Source of the DNA: Aristolochia californica
Taxonomy: Eukaryota; Streptophyta; Magnoliopsida; Piperales; Aristolochiaceae
Assembly (NCBI GenBank): GCA_029961685.1
Contig: JARWKL010000015.1
Span: 11,840,801-11,904,800, forward strand
DNA: 64,000 nucleotides
Direction: 5' to 3'
A program made the position numbers and the translations under genes. Shown here one piece after another: positions 29,001-43,739 of the stretch. Below the pieces are notes generated by a model. It did no database searches. It was not told the origin of the DNA and saw only the letters and a list, made by a program, of their open reading frames with translations. The number at the start of each line of letters is the position of its first letter. The stretch's first letter is position 1.

Positions 29001-32000
29001 TAATTCCGAAAAGTATATGTGATTTTTAAGGATAGGCAAAAAGTGGGTTGTTTGGCCCTGGTAAATATCCAACCACTTGAGAATTTAACTTTTTCTACTC
29101 CCCCCTAATTTCTGGATCTGAAGGCCAGTTGCATCCTCAACGTGCTTGTGGCATGCATATCCACCACACTGAAAACATGTGAGGATCAGTTAGACGTCTC
29201 TTTCCTATAAAATTCCACCAAGCTATTATTAGGGGGTTGTACTAGTGGAATTTCCCAAACATGGATTTCGGACCTGATTGTTAGTGCATGAAATAATTTT
29301 CTATCTATTATTATAGTTTTCAAATTTTTTTGCACACATGAACTCTAGAATTTTCATTTTGTTGCGATCTCATATCTTTTTTGTTCACGAGGAAAAATGG
29401 GAGAGTGAAAACTGAAGTTTGCATCTGAAAAAAAAAAAATTGAAATGCACAAATGCTAAGAGAGATAATTCCGAAAAATATCTCTGATTTTGAAGGATAC
29501 GCAAAAAGTCAGTTGCTTGGCCCTGGTAAATGTCCAACTACTTGAGAATTTAACTTTTTCTACTGCCCCCTAATTTTTGGATTTGAAGGCCACTTGCATC
29601 CTCAACATGCTTGTGGCATGCATATCCACCTCACTTAAAACATGTGAGGATCAGTTAGAGGTCTCTTTCCTATAAAATTCCACCAAGCTATTATCCGGGG
29701 GTTGTACAAGTGGAGTTTCCCAAACATGGATTTTGGTGCTAATTTTTAGTGTGTGAAATAATTTTCTATCTATTATTATAGTTTTCAATTTTTTTTGCTC
29801 ACATGAACTCTAAAACTTTCATTTTGTTGCGATCTTATATTTTTTTTGTTTACGAGGAAAAATGGGTGAGTTAAAACTCAAGTTTGGATCTGAAAAAAAA
29901 AATTTGAAATGCACAAATGCTGAGAGAGATAATTCCGAAAAGTATCTGTGATTTTTAAGGATAGGCAAAAAGTGGGTTGTTTGACCCTGGTAAATATCCA
30001 ACCACTTGAGAATTTAACTTTTTCTACTCCCCCATAAGTTTTGGATCTAAAGGCCACTTGCATCCTCAACATGCTGTTGTGGCATGCATATCCACCACAC
30101 TTAAAACATCTGAGGATCAGTTAGACGTCTCTTTCCTATAAAATTCCACCAAGCTATTATTAGGGGGTTGTACTAGTTGAATTACCCAAACATGGATTTT
30201 GGAGCTCATTTTTAGTGCGTGAAATAATTTTCTATTTACTATTATTGTTTTCAAATGTTTTTGCACACATGAACTCTAAAATTTTCATTTTTTTGCGATC
30301 TTATATCTTTTTCGTTTACGAAGAAAAATAGGAGAGTGAAAACTCAAGATTGGATCTGAAAAAAAAAAATTTAAAACACACAAATGCTGAGAGAGATAAT
30401 TCCGAAAAGTATCTGTGATTTTTAAGGATATGCAAAAAGTGGGTTGTTTGGCCCTGGTAAATATCCAACCACTTGAGAATTTAACTTTTTCTACTCACCC
30501 CTAATTTATGGACCTGAATGCCACTTGCATCCTCAAGATGCTTGTGGCACGCATATCCACCACACTTAAAACATGTGAGGATCAGTTAGAGGTCTCTTTC
30601 CTTTAAAATTCCACCAAGCTATTATTAGGGGGTTGTACTAGTGGAATTTCCCAAACTTGGATTTTGGAGCTCCTTTTTAGTGCATGAAATAATTTTCTAT
30701 TTATTATTATATTTTCAAATTTTTTTGCATACATGAACTCTAAAATTTTCATTTTGTTGCGATCTTATATCTTTTTTGTTTACGAGGAAAAATGGGAGAG
30801 TGAAAACTCAAGTATGGATCTGAAAATCAAAAAATTTGAAAGGAACAAATGCTGAGAGAGATAATTCCGAAAAGTATCAGTGATTTTTAAGGATAGGCAA
30901 AAAGTGGGTTGTTTGGCCCTGGTAAATATCCAACCACTTGAGAATTTAACTTTTTCTACTCCCCCGTAATTTTTTTATCAGAAGGCCACTTGCATCCTCA
31001 ACATGCTTGTGGCATGCATATCCACCACACTTAACACATGTGAGGATCAGCTAGAGGTCTCTTTCCTATAAAATTCCACCAAGCTATTATTAGGGGGTAG
31101 TACTAGTGGAATTTCCCAAACATGGATTTTGGAGCTCATTTTTAGTGCGTGAAATAAGTTTCTATTTATTATTATAGTTTTCAATTTTTTTTGCACACAT
31201 GAACTCTAAAATTTTCATTTTGTTGCGATCTTATATCTTTTTTGTTTTCGAGGAAAAATGGGAGAGTGAAAACTCAAGTTTTTATCTGAAAAAAAAAATT
31301 TCAAATGCACAATAGCTGATAGAGATAATTCCGAAAAGTATCTGTGATTTTTAAGGATAGGCAAAAAGTGGGTTGTTTGGCCCTGGTAAATATCCAACGA
31401 CTTTTCGGATCTAAAGGCCACTTGCATCCTCAACATGCTTTTGTGGCATGCATATCCACCATACTTAAAACATGTGAGGATCAGTTACAGGTCTCTTTCC
31501 TATAAAATTCCACCAAGCTATTATTAGGGGGTTGTACAAGTGGAATTTCCCAAACATGGATTTTGGAGCTCATTTTTAGTGCGTGAAATAATTTTCTATC
31601 TATTATTATAATTTTCAAATTTTTTTGCACACATGAACTCTAAAATTTTCATTTTGTTGCAAACTTATATCTTTTTTGTTTACGAGGAAAAATAGGAGAG
31701 TGGAAACTCAAGTTTGGATCTGAAAGAAAAAAAATTGAAATGCATAAATGTTGAGAGAGATAATTACGAAAAGTATCTGTGATTTTTAAGGATAGGCAAA
31801 AAGTGGGTTGCTTGGCCCTAGTAAATGTCCAACCACTTGAGAATTTAACTTTTTCTACTCCCCCCAATTTTTGGATCTGAAGGCCACTTACATCCTCAAC
31901 ATGCTTGTGGCATGCATATCCACGAAACTTAAAACATGTGAGGATCAGTTAGAGGTCTCTTTCCTAAAAAATTCCACCAAGCTATTATTAGGGGGGTTGT

Positions 32001-32423
32001 ACAAGTGGAATTTCCCAAACATGGATTTTGGACCTCATTTTTAGTGCGTGAAATAATTTTCTATTTATTATTATAGTTTTCAAATTTTTTTGCGCACATG
32101 TACTCTAAAATTTTCATTTTGTTGCGATCTTATTTCTTTTTTGTTTAGGAGGAAAAATGGGAGAGTGAAAACTCAAGCTTGGAACTAAAAAAAAAAAATT
32201 TGAAATGCATAAATGCTGAGAGAGATAATTCCGAAAAGTATCTGTGATTTTTAAGGATAGGCAAAAAGTGGGTTGTTCTGCCCTGGTAAATATCCAACCA
32301 CTTGGGAATTTAACTTTTTCTACTCCCCCCTAATTTTTGAATCTGAAGGCCATCCTCAACATGCTTGTGGCATGCATATCCACCACACTTAAAACATGTG
32401 AGGATCAGTTAGAGGTCTCTTTC

Positions 32424-33811
32424 CTTTAAAATTCCACCAAGCTATTATTAGGGGGTTGTACTAGTGGAATTTCCCAAACTTGGATTTTGGAGCTCCTTTT
32501 TAGTGCATGAAATTATTTTCTATTTATTATTATATTTTCAAATTTTTTTGCATACATGAACTCTAAAATTTTCTTTTTGTTGCGATCTTATATCTTTTTT
32601 GTTTACGAGGAAAAATGGGAGAGTGAAAACTCAAGTATGGATCTGAAAATCAAAAAATTTGAAAGGAACAAATGCTGAGAGAGATAATTCCGAAAAGTAT
32701 CAGTGATTTTTAAGGATAGGCAAAAAGTGGGTTGTTTGGCCCTGGTAAATATCCAACCACTTGAGAATTTAACTTTTTCTACTCCCCCCTAATTTTTTAA
32801 TCAGAAGGCCACTTGCATCCTCAACATGCTTGTGGCATGCATATCCACCACACTTAACACATGTGAGGATCAGCTAGAGGTCTCTTTCCTATAAAATTCC
32901 ACCAAGCTATTATTAGGGGGTAGTACTAGTGGAATTTCCCAAACATGGATTTTGGAGCTCATTTTTAGTGCGTGAAATAAGTTTCTATTTATTATTATAA
33001 TTTTCAAATTTTTTTGCACACATGAACTCTAAAATTTTCATTTTGTTGCAAACTTATATCTTTTTTGTTTACGAGGAAAAATAGGAGAGTGGAAACTCAA
33101 GTTTGGATCTGAAAAAAAAAATTTCAAATGCACAATAGCTGATAGAGATAATTCCGAAAAGTATCTGTGATTTTTAAGGATAGGCAAAAAGTGGGTTGCT
33201 TGGCCCTGGTAAATGTCCAACCACTTGAGAATTTAACTTTTTCTAGTCCCCCCAATTTTTGGATCTGAAGCCCACTTACATCCTCAACATGCTTGTGGCA
33301 TGCATATCCACGAAACTTAAAACATGTGAGGATCAGTTAGAGGTCTCTTTCCTAAAAAATTCCACCAAGCTATTATTAGGGGGGTTGTACAAGTGGAATT
33401 TCCCAAACATGGATTTTGGACCTCATTTTTAGTGCGTGAAATAATTTTCTATTTATTATTATAGTTTTCAAATTTTTTTGCGCACATGTACTCTAAAATT
33501 TTCATTTTGTTGCGATCTTATTTCTTTTTTGTTTAGGAGGAAAAATGGGAGAGTGAAAACTCAAGCTTGGAACTAAAAAAAAAAAATTTGAAATGCACAA
33601 ATGCTGAGAGAGATAATTCCGAAAAGTATCTGTGATTTTTAAGGATAGGCAAAAAGTGGGTTGTTCTGCCCTGGTAAATATCCAACCACTTGGGAATTTA
33701 ACTTTTTCTACTCCCCCCTAATTTTTGAATCTGAAGGCCATCCTCAACATGCTTGTGGCATGCATATCCACCACACTTAAAACATGTGAGGATCAGTTAG
33801 AGGTCTCTTTC
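32424..33811 (+). repeat. Three-monomer local duplication inside copy 1
   Basis: Present in copy 1 and absent from copy 2, as shown by the offset dropping from 11,040 to 9,653 (1,387 bases). The first part resembles 30,601-31,162 at offset 1,823 (aagtatggatctgaaaatc at 30,809 and 32,632). The last part resembles 31,612-32,423 at offset 1,388 (ccacgaaactt, tgcgcacatgtac). The unit is therefore a duplication of a four-monomer stretch that has lost one monomer through an internal fusion. Confidence 0.8.
32985..33240 (+). repeat. Mosaic monomer with three parent switches
   Basis: Reading left to right, aataagtttctattt follows the parent at -1,823. Then attataattttcaaa, gttgcaaac and ataggagagtgg follow the parent at -1,388. 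Next tttcaaatgcacaatagc and tgatagag return to the -1,823 parent. Finally gggttgcttggcc and gtaaatgtcc return to the -1,388 parent. Two parents are thus interleaved in one monomer. Confidence 0.75.
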
Positions 33812-36800
33812 CAATAAAATTCCACCAAGTTATTATTGGGGGGTTGTACTAGTGGAATTTCCCAAACATGGATTTTGGAGCTCATTTTTAGTGCATGAAA
33901 TAATTTTCTATTTTTTATTATAGTGTTCAAATTTTTTTGCACACATGAACTCTAAAATTTTCATTTTATTGCGATCTTATATCTTTTTTGTTTACGAGGA
34001 AAAAAGGGAGAGTGAAAACTCAAGTTTGGATCTGAAAAAAAAAATTTGAAATGCACAAATTCTGAGAGAGATAATTCCGAAAAGTATCTGTGATTTTTAA
34101 GGATGGGAAAAAAGTGGGTTGTTTCGCCCTGGTAAATATCCAACCACTTGAGAATTTAACTTTTTCTACTCCCCCCTAATTTTTGAATCTGAAGGCCATC
34201 CTCAACATGCTTGTGGCATGCATATCCACCACACTTAAAACATGTGAGGATCAGTTAGAGGTCTCCTTCCTATAAAATTCCACCAAGCTATTATTAGGGG
34301 GTAGTACTAGTGGAATTTCCCAAACATGGATTTTGGAACTCATTTTTAGTGCGTGAAATAATTTTCTATTTATTATTATAGTTTTCAATTTTTTTTGCAC
34401 ACATGAACTCTAAAATTTTCATTTTGTTGCGATCTTATATCTTTTTTGTTTTCGAGGAAAAATGGGAGAGAGAAAACTCAAGTTTTGATCTAAAAAAAAA
34501 AAATTTCAAATGCACAATTCCTGAGAGAGATAATTCCGAAAAGTATCTGTGATTTTTAAGGATAGGCAAAAAGTGGGTTGTTTGGCCCTAGTAAATATCC
34601 AACCACTGTTCGGATCTGAAGGCCACTTGTATCCTCAACATGCTTTTGTGGCATGCATATCAACCACACTAAAAACATGTCAGGATCAGTTAGAGGTCTC
34701 TTTCCTATAAAATTCCACCAAGCTATTATTAGGGGGTTGTACAAGTGGAATTTCCCAAACATGGATTTTGGAGCTCATTTTTAGTGCGTGAAATAATTAT
34801 CTATCTATTATTATAGTTTTCAAATTTTTTTGCACACATGAACTCTAAAATTTTCATTTTGTTGCGAACTTATATGTTTTTTGTTTACGAGGAAAAATAG
34901 GAGCGTGGAAACTCAAGTTTGGATCTCAAAAAAAAAAATTTGAAATGCACAAATGCTGAGAGAGATAATTCCGAAAAGTATCTGTGATTTTTAAGGATAG
35001 GGAAAAAGTGGGTTGCTTGGCCCTGGTAAATGTCACACCACTTGAGAATTTAACTTTTTCTACTCCCCCCTAATTTGTGGATCTGAAGGCCACTTGCATC
35101 CTGGACATGCTTGTGGCATGCATATCCACCAAACTTAAAACATGTGAGGATCAGTTAGAGGTCTCTTTCCTATAAAATTCCACCAAGTGTTTATTAGGGG
35201 GTTGTACAAGTAGAATTTCCCAAACATGGATTTTGGACCTCATTTTTAGTGCGTGAAATAAATTTCTATTTATTATTATAGTTTTCAAATTTTTTTGCCC
35301 ACATGAACTCTAAAATTTTCATTTTGTTGCGATCTTATATCTTTTTTGTTTAGGAGGAAAAATGGGAGAGTGAAAACTCAAGTTTGGATCTAAAAAAAAA
35401 AAATTTGAAATGTACAAATGCTGAGAGAGATAATTCCGAAAGTATCTGTGATTTTGAAGGATAGGCAAAAAGTGGGTTGTTTGGCCCAGGTAAATATCCA
35501 ACCACTTGAGATTTTAACTTTTTCTACTTCCCCCTAATTTTTGTATCTGAAGGCCATCCTCAACATGCTTGTGGAATGCATATCCACCACACATAAGACA
35601 TGTGAGGATCAGTTAGAGGTCTCTTTCCTATAAAACTCCACCAAGCTATTATTAGGGGGTTGTACTAGTGGAATTTCCCAAACATGGATTTTGGAGTTCA
35701 TTTTTAGTGCGTGAAATAAGTTTCTATTTTTTATTATAGTTTTCAAATTTTTTTGCACACATGAACTCTAAAATTTTCATTTTATTGCGATCTTATATGT
35801 TTTTTGTTTACGAGGAAAAATGGGTGAGTGAAAACTCAAGTTTGGATCTGAAAAAAAAAAATTTGAAATGCACAAATTCTGAGAGAGATAATTCCGAAAA
35901 GTATCTGTGATTTATAAGGATAGGCAAAAAGTGGGTTATTTGGCCCTGGTAAATATCCAACCACTTGAGAATTTAACTTTTTCTACTCCCCCCTAATTGT
36001 TGGATCTGAAGGCCACTTGCATCCTCTACATGGTTTTGTGGCATGCATATCCACCACAATTAAAACATGTGAGGATCAGTTAGAGGTCTCTTTCCTATAA
36101 AATTCCACTGAGATATTATTAGGGGGTTGTACTAGTGGAGTTTCCCAAACATGGATTTTGGAGCTCATATTTAGTGCGTGAAATAATTTTCTATTTATTA
36201 TTATAGTTTTTAAAGTTTTTTGCACACATGAACTCTAAAATTTTAATTTTGTAGCTATCTTATATCTTTTTTGCTTACGAGGAAAAATGGGAGAGTGAAA
36301 ACTCAAGTTTGGATCTTAAAAAAAAAAATTGAAATGCACAAATGCAGAGAGAGATAATTCTGAAAAGTATCTGTGATTTTTAAGGATAGGCAAAAAGTGG
36401 GTTGTTTGGCCCTGGTAAATATCCAACCACTTGAGAATTTAACTTTTTCTACTCCCCCCTAAATTTTGGATCTGAAGGCCACTTGCATCCTCAACATGCT
36501 TTTGTGGCATGCATATCGACCACACTTAACACATGAGGATCAGTTAGAGGTCTCTTTCCTATAAAATTCCACCAAGCTATTATTTGGGGGTTGTACTTGT
36601 GGAATTTCCCAAACATGGATTTTGGAGCTCATTTTTAGTGGGTGAAATAATTTTCTATCTATTATTATAGTTTTCAAATTTTTTTGCACACATGAACTCT
36701 AAAATTTTCATTTTGTTGCGATCTTATATCTTTTTTGTTTATGTGGAAAAATGGGAGAGTGGAAACTCAAGTTTGCATCTGAAAAAAAAAATTTCAAATG

Positions 36801-39800
36801 CACAAATGTTGTGAGACGTAATTCCGAAAAGTATCTATGATTTTTACAGATAGGCAAAAGTGGGTTGTTTGGCTCTGGTAAATATCCAACCACTTGAGAA
36901 TTTAACTTTTTCTACTCCCCCCTAATTTTTGGATCTGAAGGCCAGTTGCTTCCTCTACATGCTTGTGGCATGCATATCCACCACACTAAAAACATGTGAG
37001 GATCAGTTAGAAGTCTCTTTCCTATAAAATTCCACCAAGCTGTTATTAGGGGGTTGTACTAGTGGAATTTCCCAAACATGGATTTTGGAACTCATTTTTA
37101 GTGCGTGAAATAATTTTCTATCTATTATTATAGTTTTCAAATTTTTTTGCACACATGAACTCTAAAATTTTTATTTTGTTGCGATCTTATATCTTTTTCT
37201 TTTACGAGGAAAAATGGGGAGTGAAAACTCAAGTTTGGATTTGAAAAAGAAAAAAAATTAAAAATGCACAAATGCTGAGAGAGATAATTCCGAAAAGTAT
37301 CTGTGATTTTTAAGGATAGGCAAAAAGTGGGTTGTTTGGCCCTGGTAAATATCCAACCACTTGAGAATTTAACTTTTTCTACTCCCCCCTAATTTATGGA
37401 TCTGAAGGCCACTTGCATCCTCAACTTGCTTGTGGCATGCATATCCACCACACTTAAAACATGTGAGGATCAGTTAGAGGTCTCTTTCCTATAAAATTCC
37501 ACCAAGCTATTATTAGGGGGTTGTACTAGTGGAATTTCCCAAACATGGATTTTGGAGCTCATTTTTGGTGCATGAAATAATTTTCTATTTATTATTATAG
37601 TTTTCAATTTTTTTTGCACACATGAACTCTAAAATTTTCATTTTGTTGCGATCTTATATCTTTTTTGTTTACGAGGAAAAATGGGAGAGTGAAAACTCAA
37701 GTTTGGATATGAAAAAAAAAAATTTCAAATGCACAATTCCTGAGAGAGATAATTCAGAAAAGTATCTGTAATTTTTAAGGATAGGCTAAAAGTGGGTTGT
37801 TTGGCCCTGGTAAATATCCAACCACTTGAGAATTTAACTTTTTCTACTCCCCCCCAATTTTTGGATCTGAAGGCCACTTGCATCCTCAACATGCTTGTGG
37901 CATGCATATCCACCACACTTAAAACATGTGAGGATCAGTTAGAGGTCTCTTTCCTATAAAACTCCACCAAGCTATTATTAGGGGGTAGTACTAGTTGAAT
38001 TTCCCAAACATGGATTTTGGAACTCATTTTTAGTGCGTGAAATAATTTTCTATTTATTATTATAGTTTTCAATTTTTTTTGCACACATGAACTCTAAAAT
38101 TTTCATTTTGTTGCAATCTTATATCTTTTTTGTTTACGAGGAAAAATGGGAGAGTGAAAACTCAAGTTTTGATCTGAAAAAAAAAAATTTCAAATGCACA
38201 ATTCCTGAGAGAGATAATTCCGAAAAGTATCTGTGATTTTTAAGGATAGGCAAAAAGTGGGTTGTTTGGCCCTGGTAAATATCCAACCACTGTTCGGATC
38301 TGAAGGCCACTTGCATCCTCAACTTGCTTTTGTGGCATGCATATCCACCACACTTAAAACATGTGAGGATCAGTTAGAGGTCTCTTTCCTATAAAATTCC
38401 ACCAAGCTATTATTAGGGGGTTGTACAAGTGGAATTTCCGAAACATGGATTTTGGAGCTCTTTTTTAGTGCGTGAAATAATTATCTATCTATTATTATAG
38501 TTTTCAAATTTTTTTCCACACATGAACTCTAAAATTTTCATTTTGTTGCAAACTTATATCTTTTTTGTTTACGAGGAAAAATAGGAGAGTGGAAACTCAA
38601 GTTTGGATCTGAAAAAAAAAAATTGAAATGCACAAATGCTGATAGAGATAATTCCGAAAAGTATCTGTGATTTTTAAGGATAGGCAAAAAGTGGGTTGCT
38701 TGGCCCTGGTAAATGTCAAACCACTTGAGAATTTAACTTTTTCTACTCCCCCCTAATTTTTGGATCTGAAGGCCACTTGCATCCTGGACATGCTTGTGGC
38801 ATGCATATCCACCAAACTTAAAACATGTGAGGATCAGTTAGAGGTCTCTTTCCAATAAAATTCCACCAAGTGTTTATTAGCGGGTTGTACAAGTGGAATT
38901 TCCCAAACATGGATTTTGGACCTCATTTTTAGTGCGTGAAATAATTTTCTAGTTATTATTATAGTTTTCAAATATTTTTGCCCACATGAACTCTAAAATT
39001 TTCATTTTGTTGCGATCTTATATCTTTTTTGTTTAGGAGGAAAAATGAGACAGTGAAAACTCAAGTTTGGATCTAAAAAAAAAAAAAATTTGAAATGTAC
39101 AAATGCTGAGAGAGATATTTCCGAAAGGTATCTGTGATTTTTAAGGATAGGCAAAAAGTGGGTTGTTTGGCCCTGGTAAATAACCAACCACTTGAGAATT
39201 TAACTTTTTCTACTCCCCCCTAATTTTTGAATCTGATGGCCATCCTCAACATGCTTGTGGCATGCATATCCACCACACTTAAGACATGTGAGGATCAGTT
39301 AGAGGTCTCTTTCCTATAAAATTCCACCAAGCTATTATTAGGGGGTTGTACTAGTGGAATTTCCCAAACATGGATTTTGGAGCTCATTTTTAGTGCGTGA
39401 AATAAGTTTCTATTTTTAATTATAGTTTTCAAATTTTTTTGCACACATGAACTCTAAAATTTTCATTTTATTGCGATCTTATATCTTTTTTGTTTACGAG
39501 GAAAAATGGGAGAGTGAAAACTCAAGTTGGATCTGAAAAAAAAAAATTTGAAATGCACAAATTCTGAGAGAGATAATTCCGAAAAGTATCTGTGATTTAT
39601 AAGGATAGGCAAAAAGTGGGTTGTTTGGCCCTGGTAAATATCCAACCACTTGAGAATTTAACTTTTTCTACTCCCCCCTAAATTTTGAATCTGAAGGCCA
39701 CTTGCATCCTCAACATGCTTTTGTGGCATGCATATCCACCACACTTAACACATGTGAGGATCAGTTAGAGGTCTCTTTCCTATAAAATTCCACCAAGCTA

Positions 39801-42800
39801 TTATTTGGGGGTTGTACTTGTGGAATTTCCCAAACATGGATTTTGGAACTCATTTTTAGTGGGTGAAATAATTTTCTATCTATTATTATAGTTTTCAAAT
39901 TTTTTTGCACACATGAACTCTAAAATTTTCATTTTGTTACGATCTTATATCTTTTTTGTTTACGAGGAAAAATGGGAGAGTGGAAACTCAAGTTAGGATC
40001 TGAAAAAAAAAAATTTCAAATGCACAAATGCTGAGAGACGTAATTCCGAAAAGTATATGTGATTTTTAAGGATAGGCAAAAAGTGGGTTGTTTGGCCCTG
40101 GTAAATATCCAACCACTTGAGAATTTAACTTTTTCTACTCCCCCCTAATTTCTGGATCTGAAGGCCAGTTGCATCCTCAACGTGCTTGTGGCATGCATAT
40201 CCACCACACTGAAAACATGTGAGGATCAGTTAGACGTCTCTTTCCTATAAAATTCCACCAAGCTGTTATTAGGGGGTTGTACTAGTGGAATTTCCCAAAC
40301 ATGGATTTCGGAGCTGATTTTTAGTGCATGAAATAATTTTCTATCTATTATTATAGTTTTCAAATTTTTTTGCACACATGAACTCTAGAATTTTCATTTT
40401 GTTGCGATCTCATATCTTTTTTGTTTACGAGGAAAAATGGGAGAGTGAAAACTGAAGTTTGCATCTGAAAAAAAAAAATTGAAATGCACAAATGCTAAGA
40501 GAGATAATTCCGAAAAATATATCTGATTTTGAAGGATACGCAAAAAGTCAGTTGCTTGGCCCTGGTAAATGTCCAACTACTTGAGAATTTAACTTTTTCT
40601 ACTGCCCCCTAATTTTTGGATTTGAAGGCCATTTGCATCCTCAACATGCTTGTGGCATGCATATCCACCACACTTAAAACATGTGAGGATCAGTTAGAGG
40701 TCTCTTTCCTATAAAATTCCACCAAGCTATTATCCGGGGGTTGTACAAGTGGAGTTTCCCAAACATGGATTTTGGTGCTAATTTTTAGTGCGTGAAATAA
40801 TTTTCTATTTATTAATATAGTTTTCAATTTTTTTTGCTCACATGAACTCTAAAACTTTCATTTTGTTGCGATCTTATATTTTTTTTGTTTACGAGGATAA
40901 ATGGGAGAGTTAAAACTCAAGTTTGGATCTGAAAAAAAAAATTTGAAATGCACAAATGCTGAGAGAGATAATTCCGAAAAGTATCTGTGATTTTTAAGGA
41001 TAGGCAAAAAGTGGGTTGTTTGACCCTGGTAAATATCCAACCACTTGAGAATTTAACTTTTTCTACTCCCCCATAATTTTTGGATCTAAAGGCCACTTGT
41101 ATCCTCAACATGCCGTTGTGGAATGCATATCCACCACACTTAAAACATCTGAGGATCAGTTAGACGTCTCTTTCCTATAAAATTCCACCAAGCTATTATT
41201 AGGGGGTTGTACTAGTTGAATTACCCAAACATGGATTTTGGAGCTCATTTTTAGTGCGTGAAATAATTTTCTATTTATTACTATTGTTTTCAAATGTTCT
41301 TGCACACATGAACTCTAAAATTTTCATTTTTTTGCGATCTTATATCTTTTTCGTTTACGAAGAAAAATAGGAGAGTGAAAACTCAAGATTGGATCTGAAA
41401 AAAAAAAATTTAAAACACACAAATGCTGAGAGAGATAATTCCGAAAAGTATCTGTGATTTTTAAGGATATGCAAAAAGTGGGTTGTTTGGCCCTGGTAAA
41501 TATCCAACCACTTGAGAATTTAACTTTTTCTACTCACCCCTAATTTATGGACCTGAATGCCACTTGCATCCTCAAGATGCTTGTGGCATGCATATCCACC
41601 ACACTTAAAACATGTGAGGATCAGTTAGAGGTCTCTTTCCTTTAAAATTCCACCAAGCTATTATTAGGGGGTTGTACTAGTGGAATTTCCCAAACATGGA
41701 TTTTGGAGCTCATTTTTAGTGCATGAAATAATTTTCTATTTATTATTATATTTTCAAATTTTTTTGCACACATGAACTCTAAAATTTTCATTTTGTTGCG
41801 ATCTTATATCTTTTTTGTTTACGAGGAAAAATGGGAGAGTGAAAACTCAAGTATGGATCTGAAAAACAAAAAATTTGAAATGAACAAATGCTGAGAGAGA
41901 TAATTCCGAAAAGTATCAGTGATTTTTAAGGATAGGCAAAAAGTGGGTTGTTTGGCCCTGGTAAATATCCAACCACTTGAGAATTTGACTTTTTCTACTC
42001 CACCCTAATTTTTTTATCAGAAGGCCACTGGCATCCTCAACATGCTTGTGGCAAGCATATCCACCACACTTAACACATGTGAGGATCAGCTAGAGGTCTC
42101 TTTCCTATAAAATTCCACCAAGCTATTATTAGGGGGTAGTACTAGTGGAATTTCCAAAACATGGATTTTGGAACTCATTTTAAGTGCGTGAAATAATTTT
42201 CTATTTATTATTATAGTTTTCAATTTTTTTTGCACACATGAACTCTAAAATTTTCATTTTGTTGCGATCTTATATCTTTTTTGTTTTCGAGGAAAAATGG
42301 GAGAGTGAAAACTCAAGTTTTTATCTGAAAAAAAAAATTTCAAATGCACAATAGCTGATAGAGATAATTCCGAAAAGTATCTGTGATTTTTAAGGATAGG
42401 CAAAAAGGGGGTTGTTTGGCCCTGGTAAATATCCAACGACCTTTCGGATCTAAAGGCCACTTGCATCCTCAACATGCTTTTGTGGCATGCATATCCACCA
42501 TACTTAAAACATGTGAGGATCAGTTACAGGTCTCTTTCCTATAAAATTCCACCGGGCTATTATTAGGGGGTTGTACAAGTGGAATTTCCCAAACATGGAT
42601 TTTGGAGCTCATTTTTAGTGCGTGAAATAATTTTCTATCTATTATTATAATTTTCAAATTTTTTTGCCCACATGAACTCTAAAATTTTCATTTTGTTGCG
42701 AACTTATATCTTTTTTGTTTACGAGGAAAAATAGGAGAGTGGAAACTCAAGTTTGGATCTGAAAAAAAATAAATTGAAATGCACAAATGCTGAGAGAGAT

Positions 42801-43739
42801 AATTCCGAAAAGTATCTGTGATTTTTAAGGATAGGCAAAAAGTGGGTTGCTTGGCCCTGGTAAATGTCCAACCACTTGAGAATTTAACTTTTTCTACTCC
42901 CCCCTAATTTTTGGATCTGAAGGCCACTTACATCCTCAACATGCTTGTGGCATGCATATCCACGAAACTTAAAACATGTGAGGATCAATTAGAGGTCTCT
43001 TTCCTAAAAAATTCCACCAAGCTATTATTAGGGGGGTTGTACAAGTGGAATTTCCCAAACATGGATTTTGGACCTCATTTTTAGTGCGTGAAATAATTTT
43101 CTATTTATTATTATACTTTTCAAATTTTTTTGCGCACATGTACTCTAAAATTTTCATTTTGTTGCGATCTTATATCTTTTTTGTTTAGGTGGAAAAATGG
43201 GAGAGTGAAAACTCAAGCTTGGAACTAAAAAAAAAAAAATTTGAAATGCACAAATGCTGAGAGAGATAATTCCGAAAAGTATCTGTGATTTTTAAGGATA
43301 GGCAAAAAGTGGGTTGTTCTGCCCTGGTAAATATCCAACCACTTGGGAATTTAACTTTTTCTACTCCCCCCTAATTTTTGAATCTGAAGGCCATCCTCAA
43401 CATGCTTGTGGCATGCATATCCACCACACTTAAAACATCTGAGGATCAGTTAGAGGTCTCTTTCCAATAAAATTCCACCAAGTTATTATTGGGGGGTTGT
43501 ACTAGTGGAATTTCCCAAACATGGATTTTGGAGCTCATTTTTAGTGCGTGAAATAATTTTCTATTTTTTATTATAGTGTTCAAATTTTTTTGCACACATG
43601 AACTCTAAAATTTTCATTTTATTGCGATCTTATATCTTTTTTGTTTACGAGGAAAAATGGGAGAGTGAAAACTCAAGTTTGGATCTGAAAAAAAAAATTT
43701 GAAATGCACAAATTCTGAGAGAGATAATTCCGAAAAGTA

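Larger units (their letters stand above)
26625..36985 (+). repeat. Large segmental duplication, copy 1
   Basis: About 10.36 kb of monomers, in order, match 38,136-48,455. Shared rare variants include cttgcttttgtgg (26,815), tgtttattag (about 27,360), aactcaagttggatc (28,013), gtgggttattt (35,931 here and 47,401 in copy 2) and gccagttgcttcctc (36,939). The offset is 11,511 at the left, 11,039 from about 28.6 kb, 9,653 from 33.81 kb and 11,470 after about 35.5 kb. Each step is a whole number of monomers. Relative to copy 2, this copy has one extra monomer (about 28.1-28.6 kb) and three extra monomers (32.42-33.81 kb), and lacks a four-monomer tandem copy. Confidence 0.82.
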
